Assembly (NCBI GenBank): GCA_018389105.1
Contig: JACATO010000049.1
Location: forward strand, 868,001 to 932,000
Direction: 5' to 3'
Length of the DNA: 64,000 nucleotides
Origin: Nautilus pompilius
Taxonomy: Eukaryota; Mollusca; Cephalopoda; Nautilida; Nautilidae
Position numbers and translations under genes: made by a program. Positions 10,491-24,029 of the stretch are shown here, in pieces (the first letter of the stretch is position 1; every line of letters starts with the position of its first letter). The notes beneath the pieces are model-generated. The model searched no databases and was not told the DNA's origin. It worked only from the letters and a program-made list of their open reading frames with translations.

Positions 10491-13400
10491 CAGATATCAA
10501 ATTTTTATTAACTAAATAAATAAATACATATTATTTCATCCTTGAGATTGGAGGAATTCCTTTAAGCCTTTAGATGAGCTGTTTTCTCAGGATTAGTAGG
10601 CGGAAGTTATAATTTTTTAGTGGAGATGCATCATTGCTCTGTAACATATTTCTGCGTGAAAATAGCTAAACAAATGCTGTTGGTTTACTCATTTTTTGAT
10701 GTATGTTTGTATTTTTTGAAAAATTATTAAAGTTGTTGTTCTTTGATTTTGGATCTTGTAGCTGAAATCTGAAATTCTTATCTCACCTGACTTCTCATTG
10801 AAAAAGGCAAAATACTTTTTGTTATTTGTTTTTTAAGGGTTTTTTTTTTTTGCTTTTTACTGTACACATCAATATTAGTGTACAGCAGGGCTGGGGTTCC
10901 ATTGATTGGTTGGTTTCTCACTCGTTAATTGCTGGATCAGTTTTCTAAAACTTTAGTTCTTCACATTCCACAGCAGAGAGAAGCCCCTGTCTCTCCTGCA
11001 GCCACCAGATGCAGCCCGGCTGCCTGTAATTAGATAATTATCAAAAATCACCCAGACAGAAGCGATTCCCTGGTGGTTGGCTCATTAAGAGAAATTAAAT
11101 TGGCTACAACAAAAGTGATTTTGATGTACCTCTGTTTGCTAACGATTAAGAACATATGGCTTATCTACATCAGATAATCTACTTTCAGCAGATATCTCTT
11201 TGTTTGTATGTTTTATTTTCATATATTTTTTACACCTGTGAAGTAAAATAAACTCTTACCTGATGAAAATTAGCTCTGGCTTAAGCTAGTTTGGTGAATT
11301 TAACTACCAGAGAACAGCAGTTCATCTCAGATGAGACTGCAATATATTGCACGGAAAAAGGTTTCCAAAGATCTAAGTGTTCTACTGTGCGTTGTTTTAA
11401 AGTGGTGAAGGACCAGTCGGCTCTTTGGCCCCACAATTTGACAACATGCAACGGTAAAGAAAAATGCAGTATTAAATATCAACTTTTTTCAAACTTTTTA
11501 AAGGTATCTTTTCTTTTAAACAGTTCTAAAATCGTTTGTGAGATTATTTACTAGTATTAATTGATTTGGACCCTCATCCGATTGCAAAAAAATAACTATT
11601 TGCTGTTTTTTAATATATATATATATATATATTTTTTTTTTTCACACTTTACAAAATGGAAAGTATCAGACACAGACACCTCCTAATCACACATCTTATT
11701 TCCACTGTGCCCTATGCCCTATTTCATTGCTAATTCCCTTCCATCTTTATGTTAAGTCCAACTTTTTTTGTACATTGGGCCAGTGATAGTCTGAGTCAAA
11801 TGAAAAGCAAACAGGTATGGAAAACTGTTTATTTCCACCTGATAGATTGAAATGATTGCTTAAGCACCCAGTCTGGTTCCAGCAGATCTCTTGCTAAAGG
11901 AAGAATATCTCTTAATAGTAATGATGGGATAGCTCAGAAAAATTCCACTTGATTTTTGTTATGCAGTTGGCCATGAATATTTCCATATTTACTGTCTTAT
12001 CCTTCTGTGCCAGTCTCTCATCAGGGATTCAGTTTTCCTTCAAGGTTTTTGGTACAGTCCCTCTGACACTAAAAGCCCTAGGTGATTTGTGAGGAATAAG
12101 AAACATGGTAGATGAAGAGCATGGAAGTATAGAAATAAACAAGAAAAAATAACATTAGTTTAAAAACAACTAAACTAGCTTAATAAGCAATGTTTCATAG
12201 CATCTATGCTGGTTATTTAATGAAAAGCTCTTTCTCCATCCATCTTTGAATAAATACCTGATGGAAAGGAATAACCAGAAAAAGGAGTATGAAGTAGCCA
12301 GACATAATTCTTGCTAGATTGCCTTTGTGTTTAACAAGGGAATTGTATAATTTAGTTTCTCCGTGTCTTTACCTCATTCCTCACTTCTGTAGACTTTACA
12401 AGTGGTTTTTCACTTTAAAACTTTCTGGCAGAGAAAGCTGTGAAGTTTGCTGAGTATTTTTAAAGCAATGTACAGAATATAAACTGTGAATGTTTTAATG
12501 ATATCCATTACTAACTGAATGAAATTTAAATCTAAAATACTCTTTTGTAGTCATTCTTCATTTGTATTAAATGGATACTTTGTTTTTATGACATGCCATT
12601 GTACTGACTTGTAAATGTCAGGACTGTCAAGTTATGCTGAATTAGGGAATTATGTTGTATGAAAGCCTGGGCCTCTCTTGTAATTTGCATTTCATTTAAG
12701 AATGTCAAGGGTATCAGGCTGGCGGATCAGCTGTCTCTCTACACCCAGCTGTGTATTGCATGTCACACATTTCCCAAAGCTTGTCAGCTCCCTTATAGAT
12801 CTTCTAAATTAAACAGTCTAGAATTTCTGAGATCAAGTTACCTTCATGGCCTTGGATAATAATTGAACACCTGTGAAATAGGTAAGCTGTCAGTCTGTGA
12901 AGTAGTCAGAGAGAGATAACCCAGTGCAGTTTACAGGAAAGAAGAAAGAGCTGATCTTATTCTGCCACCAGAGCCTGTCAGTCATATACTGTTGCAAGAT
13001 ATTAGTTACCCAAAATGATTAACAGTCAGATTGATTTGGATATCTATGGTCTCAAATATCTTGGTTGTGATATATTCTAGTAAATAAAGTGCACAAACAC
13101 AGACATTTGTTATTATTTGTGTAGATTTTTCTTTATTAATTTACAAAATCATCTGTAGGCCATGTGGAAATAACCTGGAAAGAACATAGAAGACAGTGAA
13201 CAACAGCTTAAAAATAAAATGGAAAAGGAAATGGTTAGTTAGTGATCCTTTATTTAATAAATCTTTACCATTCTTTAAACTGAAAAAAATCACCAAAATT
13301 TATTCACATAAAAAACATCTGTAGCAGAATAAAAACTTTTTAGCTTGTAATTAAGGAAACACCAGCTATTTTATTTTAGTTTAGTAGGTACAAGGAGGCA

Positions 13401-13724
13401 ATAAGGGGACCTAGGGAAGAGAAATAAATGATCATCAATATACTGCTTAAATTGATTAATACTATCATGGTTAACTTCACTGGCTGGTAATTTATTTGTT
13501 GATGATAAACCAGGCTGGAATATTAATTCTTTTTTAATTATGACCCCTAGTATGTATTAATAACTGTAGATAGCTGAAAAAATCTGTCTCTTTTTGCATT
13601 CAGAACCAACTACTTTTTGTTGCAACTACATTTAGGGTTACAACTGTAGTTTTGAAACCATTCAGTTAGCCACATCATTATCATTTTCTTTGGTATCAGC
13701 ACTGACAAAATTTATTTTAAAACA
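10491..13724. other. Non-coding stretch with a possible conserved element near 10.9-11.15 kb
   Basis: No coding exon recognised. The part around 10930-11130 is less A+T-rich than its surroundings and holds two TAATTA homeodomain cores 8 bp apart (11027-11032 and 11035-11040). A second less biased part is at 12660-12990. A (TA)n run lies at 11612-11632. Short frames at 11291-11554 and 12659-12859 match nothing I know. Confidence 0.5.
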
Positions 13725-14311
13725 GTGTGTGTGCATGTGTGTGTGTGTGTGTGTTTTTGTGTGTGTGTATGACTGTGTGTGTTTATGTATGTATAGGGCG
13801 CACGTGCGTGTGTTTGTGTGTAGGTGTTAGTGTATATGTGAGTATGTCTGTATGTGTGTTTATGTGTATTTGTGTGTGATTGTGCTTTTATTTGTTTGTT
13901 TGTATGTATATGTATGTGTTTGTGTGTTTATGTGTGTATTTTTATGTGTTTGTGCAATTATGTATGTTTTGTGTGTCTGGTGAGTGTGTGTGTACGTGTA
14001 AGTGCATTTGTGAGTGTGTATGTATGTGTGTATCTGTTTTGTGTAAGTGTGTTTGGTGTATATATGTGTGTGTATGTTTGGGTAGTATGTGTGTGGTTGT
14101 TTTGTGTGTGTTTGTGTGTGGTGTTGGTGTATGTTTGTGTGTGTTCTGCCTTGTGTGGTGTGTCATGTGTTTGTGTGTGTGTGCTTGTGTGTGTGTATGT
14201 TTTGTGTGTGTATGTAGGTGTGTGTGTGTGTCTGTTTGTGTATGTCGGTTTGTGTGTGTAAATGTGTGTGTGTTTTTGTGTGTATGTATGTGTGTGGTGT
14301 GTGTGTGTGTG
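13725..14311. repeat. Long TG-rich microsatellite tract
   Basis: About 590 bp of imperfect (TG)n with interspersed TATG, TTTG and GTGGTG variants. The bias leaves overlapping frames open on both strands (201 codons at 13880-14485 and 147 codons at 13942-14385), but these are low-complexity Cys/Val or Thr/His strings and not genes. Alternating purine-pyrimidine sequence of this length is prone to Z-DNA formation (established for TG repeats). Confidence 0.95.
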
Positions 14312-14704
14312 TTTGTTTCATGTGCCAAAAGAACATCCATCCCCCGGATAGCCACCCATCCGTCAACCAACTCAAGTCGCGTCACTGAGATCCTTTTGTT
14401 GAAGATGAATATTACAAAAATTTCACCTTTGAAATGTTTACCATCGTTGTTAGTGTTGTTTTTTTTTTTCAGTTTTCTTGTGTAAATTTAATTTTAGTTT
14501 TGATGTTAATATTTGATGTGTTGTTAAGTGCAGCACAGTAAATCTGTTTAAATAATCAATGTGCCTATTGAAAATCACTTGTATGATCATCAGGAATTCA
14601 TTTCAATCAAAACGACAAAGAGACTAAATATGAGCTGGAGGAGGGTTAGTCACACAGAGAAGTCAGCAGGCATGAAGCTTATTCTGCAGGGACTAGTGTT
14701 GGTT

Positions 14705-15050
14705 GGGTGGTATGATGACCCAGTGGTGAACTGCTGTGGACAATGGCCTGAGTTTGAATCCAAGTTGGTCTAGTAGCTCAATTTGACATCCCTCCTTGGT
14801 ATGGCTTCACCTTGCTCTCCTTACCAGTTGGCTGCATGGGTTTTCTTTGGGCTCTCCTCCAGTTTCTTTCCACATCTAAAAATGAAAAGTTCTAGTGTAG
14901 CCTTTTTGCACCCTAACCCCTGCCAATCATCTTGCACATGTCTGCCACTGTGGACTGGATGAGGGAGTGTTAACAGTGCAATGTGAGTCATCATCACTAT
15001 AAACAATTCAAGTATGACTTCTGCCATTGAAGGCACATCTTCAGTCACTT
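14705..15050 (+). mobile_element. tRNA-derived SINE, copy 1
   Basis: The head resembles a tRNA-like RNA polymerase III promoter. A B-box-like GAGTTTGAATCC sits near 14751-14762, and an A-box-like segment around GATGACCCAGTGG lies about 40 bp upstream. It is followed by TTGGCTGCATGGGTTTTCTT and TTTCTTTCCACATCTAAAAA. A second copy on the - strand at about 60660-60865 shares the head, the CTCCCTGG/CTCCTTGG segment and the CCACATCTAAAA block in the same order, which shows that this is a dispersed family. Confidence 0.75.
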
Positions 15051-17280
15051 CGGGGGTGGGGGGAACTGTTGTTGCTAAATCAGGTAAGAGCCCACCTGAG
15101 AGAACAGGCCACTAATTTGATCAAAGTTATTCTACCGATCAACAACACCATTTCAGATTTTTAAATCTCATTTAAAACTTGTGTAGATTACTATTTGCCT
15201 GTCTGTCTCACTGGTTTGGTATCTGGTATAGCTGATGTATTTATTGTGTGAGATAATCTGACACACCAACCAGCTGTACCTTATTTTACCATGGCGCCTC
15301 CATGCTGAGCCTATAAGTAGCATTTTGTTGTAAAGTTTGTCCTCTGTCTTTTTATCATTCTGTTGCGTACTCTTAAAGCAAATTAAGTTTCATCTGAATA
15401 AGAAATAAAATTAAAACAAGATATAATATATATAATGAGAGAGGGAGGGGGGGGGAGTAATTTTTAAAAAATAAAGGTTACTTAGGACTCTTGTTGTGTC
15501 CTGCCTAAAATATTGGATTAAGTATACAAATATTAAAAAAATAGCCCGTGTAACTGTATTACAAGATACGCTACTTAAAGAATTAAAAAGAACAACGAAA
15601 AAACAACTATAATTGTCACTGTTGTCACCACCAAAACAGTTGCTGGTCAAGCAAAGAAAAACAATAAGTTTTTGAGCTCTCTTGTACCTGGAGATAATGA
15701 AGAACTGAGTATCCTGTAGAACTTTGAGCACTTTTTTAAAATGTCACCATTCCTTACATAATGAGTTGGTGCTTGATCTAAATGTGGTCTAATTAATGAT
15801 TCTTAAATGAGCTCTTTCAAAAGATTCAATTTAACATTTGACTAGCTCCATATTATCTCTAATATTGCCATGGAACAACACCCCCTAAAGGTATTTTTTT
15901 TATAATTTAAGTACCCAACCTCCATTATTGCTATAAAAATCTGATGCATTTTTCTACAAAGTATGACAATGGGGAGATGTTTGCCCGTGACATTGATCTG
16001 TTATTTAGACATTGGGTATACATTAAATAATTTTTTATTTAATGATGAAAGTGTAACCACTGCACCCAAAATCCTCTGCTACTATTGTTGAGTTCACAGA
16101 ATAGTCCCTTTTAGCTTTTCCAACCTCATCATCATAAAACTGATGTACTGTTTAATGGCTCCTACATAGATCTGGGGTGGGTTACTTAGATGACAGCTAT
16201 GAATAAAGGATGTGGTATTTTCCTGTGCAAAATTCGTATTGACACACTTCCTGCTTAGCTATCTGTAATATTTACAGGTATGTCAAACTTATGGCAGTTC
16301 ATATCTTCTAAATATGCATTGGTAAGGAAAAAGGACAGCAGGGCTTTTGACCTGTTCTGTTTATAAAGATGATGAATTTGAGACAATGGTGTGGATGGGC
16401 ATTTGGTATGAGGCAGCAGATTTTTTTATCCATTGATATATAGTTATAAGTTCCACCACTACAAATCCATTTTTGAAAAATATCTTTCTATCTTTACTTG
16501 ATCAAGCCTTCTCACCTGTCATCTTTGTATCCTGCTGGAGGATGTAGGAACCTACCTTATATTCACAACCACCACAACTGCAGTTCTCAATCATTTTCTC
16601 AGTGTTGCCTCATTAAAACATTGAAAATTTTTGCAATCCAGACTTTCAGCACCATCTATGCGAGTTGTAGGCACGCCACCCAGCTAAGGGAGGGGGGAAG
16701 GCTGGCTTCCCCAGAATATTTTGAAGAAAATGAAATATGTAATTTTTGCATTCTAAGCTACACTACTAGTTTATGTACAAATAAAAATTGGAATTTGTTT
16801 TAAGTAGGTTTTTAGTTCAATCTGCAGAGTCCATGTGCTGTTTTCAAGAAAACAGCTATTAGGATAGAGGCAAATGTCTCGCAATAATGAAAAAGAATAT
16901 GACAACTATAGTAAAGTACAACTTATTGATAAATAACTAACCATCAAAATAACAGGTTCCATATCTGTGGTGATATATAACATTCTGCAGTCCCAAACAG
17001 AAAATTGTGGAGGGTTGTCTACACCCTTGATCAATAATGAGGTATTGTAAATTTTTGCCCTGAAAATGCTTACGTGAGATGTGGCTTTGACTGACAACTT
17101 CTTTAAGTGTGGTAGAAATGGCACACCACATTTAAGGTAAAGTGATAGTGGGACCTAATGGAAATTAAGGCACTGAACCCTGCTTTACACAAATAAGTCA
17201 TGGTGAAAGATGCAAGCACCCTGAGAGTTTCTTGCTGAACAAGAAGAGATGGAAGGAATGACCTAAGCTAATCAGTGGGC
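15051..17280. other. Non-coding stretch
   Basis: No gene recognised. Frames at 15411-15731, 16498-16803 and 16906-17131 show no conserved motif. A poly-G/A run lies near 15437-15457. Confidence 0.55.
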
Positions 17281-17289
17281 TGCTTTTAG

Positions 17290-18410
17290 CTTGAAAGATA
17301 CAGAGATTAGGGAATACATTGTGGTTCATCACCATGATGTTATTTCTCCAGAAACTGATTTTTTTCTTTGTGAATCTGCTGATGCAATCACTCAGCAGGA
17401 AAATAATTGTTTTTTTCTTTGCAGACTAACATATAGCTTATTCAGTTTTTTTGAAGATGTCATGGAGCTTGGTCACAGCATACACCTTCTGTTCATCATA
17501 GAGAAAATCACCAAATTTTGGTTTGTTGCAGTCTACTGCATACTTGTGTAGCTCATCTCTGAGTTCAAAGAAGCATTCAGGTACTCCTTTAAAGAGCCAC
17601 AGGCTTCTGTGTGAAAAACTTCTTCATACAGTTTAGTAAAGAAATGAGTGTGAAGTGGTTGAGTTTTGATACAGTCCACTATAGAACTTATGGTCTGCAT
17701 CACTTCGTTCTGGACTCAGTTACTCTGATGCCAGCTGTTCTTGGTTAATTACACAGTGTTGCAAATGGTGCAACTTCCTTTACCAAGTTATGCAAGCCTG
17801 TGTTATATTCAGCCATCCAGGGTATTCCATCAGTGCAGAATCTCATCATTGGGTTATCTCATGGGATTTTCTTTTTTTTTTGCATGTAGCCTTATAATGT
17901 ATCTAAACATTTCTTGTGCCATCTCATATTCAGGAAGAGGGAAGTAAAACAGTATGTTCTCAAGAATATCTTATTTTCATATGTAGTGCATATAACCCAA
18001 GAAATGTGTTTAGTCTTCAGTGATAGTGATGACATTGACTTGAAGAGCAAATGCTCAAGCAGTGTAGTTTTGTGATTTGTAGCATTTCAATCTTCCACTT
18101 GACCACTAAACCTTAAGGTTTTTTGCCTCAGTTTTACAGCACATTATTCTCACTGTCAACTGCAGCAAGCAAGGCCAAAGAATTGCCAATTGTATGAGGC
18201 TTCTTGCAATAAGTAATGTGATAACATCTCCAACAAGGCTCTGTATTGTTAGTTTCTTGAAAAATGACTTCTGGTGCAACAGGTCATCATTGCAATGTCA
18301 AAAACTGACTTTTGATTCTCCACATCTTTGTGCTGTGTTTTAGGTGCTTTTAAGTTCATTGGGCTTCATGCTTTCTGCAGGTAATAGATATCATGTGGAT
18401 AAGTGTCCTC
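17290..18410 (-). pseudogene. Decayed hAT transposase, ZBED/GTF2IRD2-like type
   Basis: Read on the - strand, so the N-terminal end is at the higher coordinate. Around 18180-18210 is KPHTIGNSL, matching the 'gKPhtIgEeLi' segment of ZBED-type hAT proteins. At about 17765-17849 is CTDG followed by NTGLHNLVKEVAP, matching 'CTDGapsMigkntGlhglVKEVAP'. About 17690-17750 gives INQEQLASE then LSPE, like 'hREaLASKeLSPEL'. Near 17440-17560 it reads FGDFLYDEQKVYAVTKLHDI and then LNKLYVSLQRKK, like 'LadiFekLNeLNlsLQGk'. Many stops and frame changes make it dead. The BED finger and the C-terminal dimerisation domain were not seen. Family assignment is from memory. Confidence 0.8.
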
Positions 18411-18575
18411 TACCACTATTACGAGCAGGGTTAAGAAGTAAGAAAATCATTGCTGTAGCAGGGCAGAAGTCCTTTTGAATTGTTGGTGGAAGGTTGTTGT
18501 TGTATGGGCTGTAGAAGGGTGTGTGGGCAATATACTGGTGGATTATACCAGAAAAAATAGGGTATATTTATATAT

Positions 18576-18596
18576 GTATGTGTGTGTGTGTGTGTG
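18576..18596. repeat. (TG)n microsatellite
   Basis: About ten TG dinucleotides after a short TATATG run. Confidence 0.9.
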
Positions 18597-18599
18597 AAC

Positions 18600-21500
18600 A
18601 ACAGACAAAACATTAAATGTTGCAGGAAGTAAAATACTAGCTGGCTTTGCAACCCTATTCCTTCAATTTGCAACCAAATTTTGGGTCACATCCCCTAGTT
18701 TGGGAACTACTGCAATAGAGTTTTGTTGTAGAATTGACTAATTATTCTCTAGTTTCCCAAAAGCCTGCATATGAATTCCATTGAGTACATATGGGAGTAT
18801 TTTTTTACTGAAAAGTAAGGGACAAATGACTAAGACCAATCTTACAGAAACATGAATAATCTGATAGATTCTGATACTTACAAGCTTTAGAATATAAGAA
18901 TTGCTTTTACACAATTCTGAAGACAAATTTTGACATTATTGCACATGCATTATAGAAAGATTGTGCATGCGTGAAATCAATGGTATTAAAATTATGGCAG
19001 GAACTTGTACTATTGACTGTAATCTCTGTTGTTGATGTCACTCCTGTTTAGTTGATTACCCATGGACTAACTATCAAAGCCATAAAAGTTTTTGTTTGTT
19101 CATCAGAATCTAAGAGTATCTTTGATGTGTGAGACCTCTGAATATTATCTGGGAATTTTAAAGTAAGGATATTCTCATTTGTCTCTTTTGTACAACAGAG
19201 TGTAGACTGTAGTTTTTAGCATAGTATGACAAATTGTAAATTTTTTGCACGCTTTAAATGTTTGTTTTTTTGTGTATTTCAATGTAAAATTTTAAGAGAA
19301 CTTTGACAAAAAAAGGAGAAAATACCTGGATCATTAGGAAAAATGAGTGTTCCAAAGGCAAAAGGATGTGATAACAGTTTCACTGTCTATTGCTATTGAC
19401 AACTGATTTTGCATATGCGTAGTGATTTAGATCTCACTATTCTTCTATGGAAATAATGCCTGGCTATTCTCTTGAGCACCTGCACATGTTCTGCAACATT
19501 CTAAGCCAGATAATAGAGTTTGGTTTCTATATTTCATTTCAAAGCATTAGCTTTGGATACCAAAGACATTTATGGATGGTTATCTTACGTTTGAACTGGA
19601 CAGTAACTCTTAACTGTCAACAGCAGAATATCCAGTGCCTTAGAGATTTTCCACTGTCTTTTACCAATGTCCCATTTGCCCAACTGTATGCCTCTTTGTG
19701 AAATTTTGACATGGCTTTCTGCAGACTGAGGCTTCCTACCTGTACATGGTTGGGAATTGTATCATGATAGTTGAACATACCTGAAGGCTACATTGCCAAG
19801 AAACTAGAATTTTCTTTGATATGCTCTCATGACTAATTCTTAAAAAAGAAGCCTCTTGAAGAATTAGCCCCATAGACTCTAATTCCGGACAAATAGCTCT
19901 ATGATATGTAGGCCATGTGTGTCTGTATATATCCACATACTTACACAGAGTGTTTGTTCTGTGAAATTATTTTGGCTACAACTGTTTACAAATACACATA
20001 CTAATTCTATTTCTAGACATGGTGCAGTCTATTTGTGTTGTTTAGTACTGCCACTGTTTAACATATTGCTTCAATTTTGAAAACTGACTGATCTGCGGAT
20101 GCAAGATCCACTTGTTAGTTGTTATAACAGACAACACTAATTCCTTTATCTCTTGAAATAATATAATAAAACTTGTTTTATGCTGTCTCTTTACATTAGA
20201 AGGCATTATCTTAGCACTATCTACCAAGAAACTCATAAATCAGTATTCACAGATATGAGTTGTGTCAATAGAATTACTTTTAAAGCAGAAATACCTCTGA
20301 TAAAAGCTCTCTGAATGATTTTAAAAAAAATCAAATTAAACAAATATTTATATAAATTTACTGCATTAGGTAGTTTTCTTAATTTTCACAGAAACATGAA
20401 GTCAACTTTTTTTCAATGTAAATCTTGTTGGGTGATGAATGTCATCTGTTATATCTGTTTTTCTCAAATATGCTATTGATCTTATGGGCTACAATTCTAC
20501 AATGCTGCTAAATCAGATATTCCTTAGAGGAAGTGTTCAGTTGTTGTTTTTAGAAATCAAGGCAGTTTTAGACTGACAAAAATTACTGGAAGCTGTCCAT
20601 CTCTGGTATTACTGATGTTGCTGTATACATATTTCCAGGCTTACATGATTTTATTTAAAAAAATTTAAATTGTTTCTGTTTTGTCTAAGTTTAATTACTT
20701 TCTTTGCTGTGCTTGTCTTTAGTGTTGCAGAGATCTCAAATATATGCTCATCTGCCCATCATTTATGAGGTAAGTTTAATAGCCAATGATATTCTTAATA
20801 ATGCTACCAGCAGCTTGACTGTAGTTTCTTTGAAGTTGGGATGGACTTGATAGGACAATGCTACAATCATATGTCAACACAGAAATCATATCTGCCACTG
20901 ATTTGTGGTAATTAGATTCATTTAAACATCTTTTTGAACATACTGTCTGTTTTGAATATCTTTTTCTACATTAGGTTGGGATATTTTTGTTTGCACAATT
21001 GTATTTTGTTCATTTATATGAAAACTATCATCAAAGGTATCAGGCAAGATCTCTTTAGCTATTCCCTGCATATTTCTTGAGTCTAATTCTAATTACATTA
21101 AATCCTAAATATTTCTATTTGCTTTTTCTTTGAATCACACTCTTTTCAAAATTATTAATAAAAGGAGGGTTGGGCTTGGGGGGGTCGATAATGTTTTACA
21201 GCTGGTACAGATAGATCCCTCAAACTGGTTTGACACTTTTGGAAGAGGTCATTGATCTCTACATCTATTAATAATCACATACTTTGTCTTTATATTTTTA
21301 TTATTTTTGGGTTTGTTTATCATTATTTTTTCCTTTTTTCTAGTTTAGGGTAAGAAAATTTGCACCCAGTTCCATACTTTTTTCTTTATACTATTTACAA
21401 CAATTTCTTCTTTGTTTTATTGGTTTTTCTTTTTCTTTTTTATGAACTTGATACTCATTAATTTGAGTTTCCAGATTCTAGAAACTATGATGACTTGTGA

Positions 21501-22285
21501 AAATACAGATATGTTGTGTTGCAGTTTATTGTGCGATAGAAACATGAGCTCTGTCATACCCAGCATACCATGACCCAAGTCCTATCATCTTTCATCCTGT
21601 TTACCTTTGTGTAAACCTTGCTGTTTGTTCTTTGTTTTTTGTTATTATCTTGACTTTATCTGGTATCTTTTTAGTTCATTCGCTTAATATTTAATGCTAT
21701 TTTATTAAGGAAGCATAGCACAAAATTGTGGAGGAATACTCATAACCTCAGAATGGTGTATGCGTAATTTACGGGAATATACTAACCTCTACAAACAAAA
21801 CACGGGAAAATTTTCCTGTTTTCACTAATTGTAAATATTATTGCATTTGTAGTTTCTAGGATTTGCATGATCATCTCTATATGTGATTTTTGGTAATCAA
21901 CTTTTAGATGAGTTAATCAGAGTTGAGTTTTATTTCAACTTTCTCAAAATTGGCAGCATTTTCTTAGGTGGATTAAAAACTTAAATTCCACACTCCCCAC
22001 TTTAGTGATAAAACAAAGAAATTATTTATTAATCTATTAATGTAATAATGGGAAATAAACTATAATTGTATCTAATAGAAAGTTTTTTTTTAAATTACCC
22101 AGGAAGGTTCTATCTAAGTTATCTATATGAATGAGTGATTATATATTCTATACAAGTGCTGGAAAACTAGTTTTTTTTTATTAAAAAAAAAGACTTATAC
22201 TTCAGTATTAAGTAAGAATTTAGTGGATTATTGATAAAGGAGATTCAGATTTGTTAATGAAAAGTATTTACTTTGGCTCGTTTTT
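18600..22285. other. Non-coding stretch
   Basis: No recognisable exon or transposon. Open frames at 18738-18926, 19447-19701, 19736-19936 and 20042-20236 lack family motifs. Confidence 0.55.
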
Positions 22286-22289
22286 CCAT

Positions 22290-23110
22290 TCTTGACCAAA
22301 AGGAGTTTGACCATGCTTTTCAGCATTGGCTCCAGATACTGTATATCCATGTCAGCAGTCATATTTTCATCAACAATGAAAAATTGCATTGTGGAGTTCA
22401 AAAAGTTGTACTTTGACTTCTTTTCTATATGTGCTGCTGTCAGAGGAATTAGGCACGGAGTTGCATTGTCTCCTAGTTTTCATGGTATTTTTATTAAGGA
22501 ATTGCCCAATGTTAACAATACAACTGTTTTTACCAGTTAGGAATCTGATTTTTTTCAATCTGCAAAACCATTCGGACAATTATGAGAGAGAATTGGGTGC
22601 TAAAATTAATTGCAAAGAGATGTCTTAGGAGTGTGACTTGGATAAAATTCTTTGTTCCTATTAGGGATCTGAAGTTTCACAACAACTTCAGGTTGATGAC
22701 TGTACTATAAAAGTGAGACATCTCTTGGTTGCTCTGGTAAAATGATCTTTGACATTGAACAGTTGAATGCTTATGCTCAGTTTTCTAGCTATATCAACTA
22801 TTTGGTATACCATCTCAGAGATGATTCTTCTGACTAATGTTTATCATTCTCTTTCTTTCAGCATATTTGCTTTTTTATTTTTTGTGGGATAAGAACCACT
22901 AGTGCAGCAAGAAATTTGTCTTTTGCCAAGTCTCTAAGTGGTATTGGCTTAGTTAGTTTCCAATGTAAGTTGGCTACATTAAAATTTGTTTTTATCTGAT
23001 GTCATATATGCCACATGTGTAGATGTATTTTCTGCAAATGGTTTACCAAAAAGGTATGCAACTGCCAGCTGTTTATCATGAAATTGTTGATATATTGTCA
23101 CACTTTTCTT
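22290..23110 (+). pseudogene. Decayed L1/Tx1-like LINE reverse transcriptase fragment
   Basis: Reads on the + strand over changing frames. LDQKEFDHAF at 22292-22321 corresponds to the first catalytic block ('lDqekAFDrv'). It is followed by LQILYIHVSS, like 'WIklLYtdvsS'. VRGIRHGVALSPSFHGIF (near 22438-22491) matches 'erGvRQGcPLSPlLF'. Directly after it, NVNNTTVFTS stands where the catalytic 'YADDTTvf' belongs, with both aspartates read as asparagine and about 25 residues deleted between the two blocks. FYFLWD near 22873 and SLSGIGLVSFQCKLATLKFV near 22933-22995 match the 'FlW...kGGLGlvnf..K..AL' region after the RT domain. It ends about 0.9 kb before SOBP exon 2. Confidence 0.68.
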
Positions 23111-24029
23111 GGAGGGATAATTTTAAAGTCTTTTGGGTGTTTTCTTGATGATGGTATTTAACCATTTCATTGACAACTTAACATGTAGACAATCGTATGA
23201 TCTACTCTCATGCCATTTCAGCACATGTAATTTGTATGGCAAATGGTCTTCACCAAAGCTTTCCCAGCAGCTAATGCTGTCAAAGAAGTGTTAGTTATGT
23301 TTTTGTTTGCATCAGATTTTGTGGTTGGCTCATAACTGCTGAAGGCTCAAGTGATGGATACTGATATCTGTCATTTGTGCAGTATCAATGGAAACCTTAA
23401 AACATTTATTTGAAGCTGTCTGTGGTCTCTGTCTGGTAACTTGTGTACAGTTTGGCCAGTTGGTAAACCAATCAACTGACCTCTTTGTCTCCATCCTCCA
23501 TGTTCTTTGGCTTTCACACTGATCTTGATCATTGCTGTCACTTGGCTCTGAGCAACTTTGATTGTCATTGTACCAATGCCACATTGTGTACTTTCATCTT
23601 CCATCAGCACCACATGAGGTTTTGCAGATTTGATTTCAGCTTTCAGATCTTTTGTGCTGGCACATAAACTTAGGGTATTGCTGAGCACTATGAATGAATC
23701 AAGTGTATTGATTCAGAAGCATCTAGTGTTGCCTTAAGGCTTTTTGATGGAAAATCTTTTTGTTGTTGTAAATCTTTCTCTCTTGTGCAGTCGCAATGTT
23801 TTAGTTATAAGTTGAGGTGCAGGCTTTTCAGCATTGTTTTAGTTGCATTTGTAGTTGTGGGTTTTTGCAGCAGTATTGGTCTCTTCTACCATATGTGTGA
23901 TTGTGTTCACTGTCTACCCATTTATGTTGGCCGTGCCATGCATTAAGAAATAGTAGGTGGTTTTTAGTGTTCATGTTTCATTACTGAACTTTTACTAACT
24001 TTTATTAATCTTTTAAAATGTTTCCACAG
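23111..24029. other. Sequence upstream of SOBP exon 24030, unidentified protein-like frame
   Basis: The first part may still be LINE 3' sequence. A 105-codon - strand frame (23371-23688) has ordinary composition (HVVLMEDESTQCGIGTMTIK) but resembles nothing I recognise. A 3' splice acceptor (TTTCCACAG) ends the stretch. Confidence 0.4.

Noticed and set aside
13854-14485. Overlapping long open frames of up to 201 codons on both strands
   Set aside because: They follow only from the TG repeat: Cys/Val strings on one strand and Thr/His strings on the other, without any conserved domain.
24018-24029. ATG at 24018 as SOBP start codon
   Set aside because: It lies in the acceptor tract of the exon; vertebrate orthologues have another coding exon upstream.
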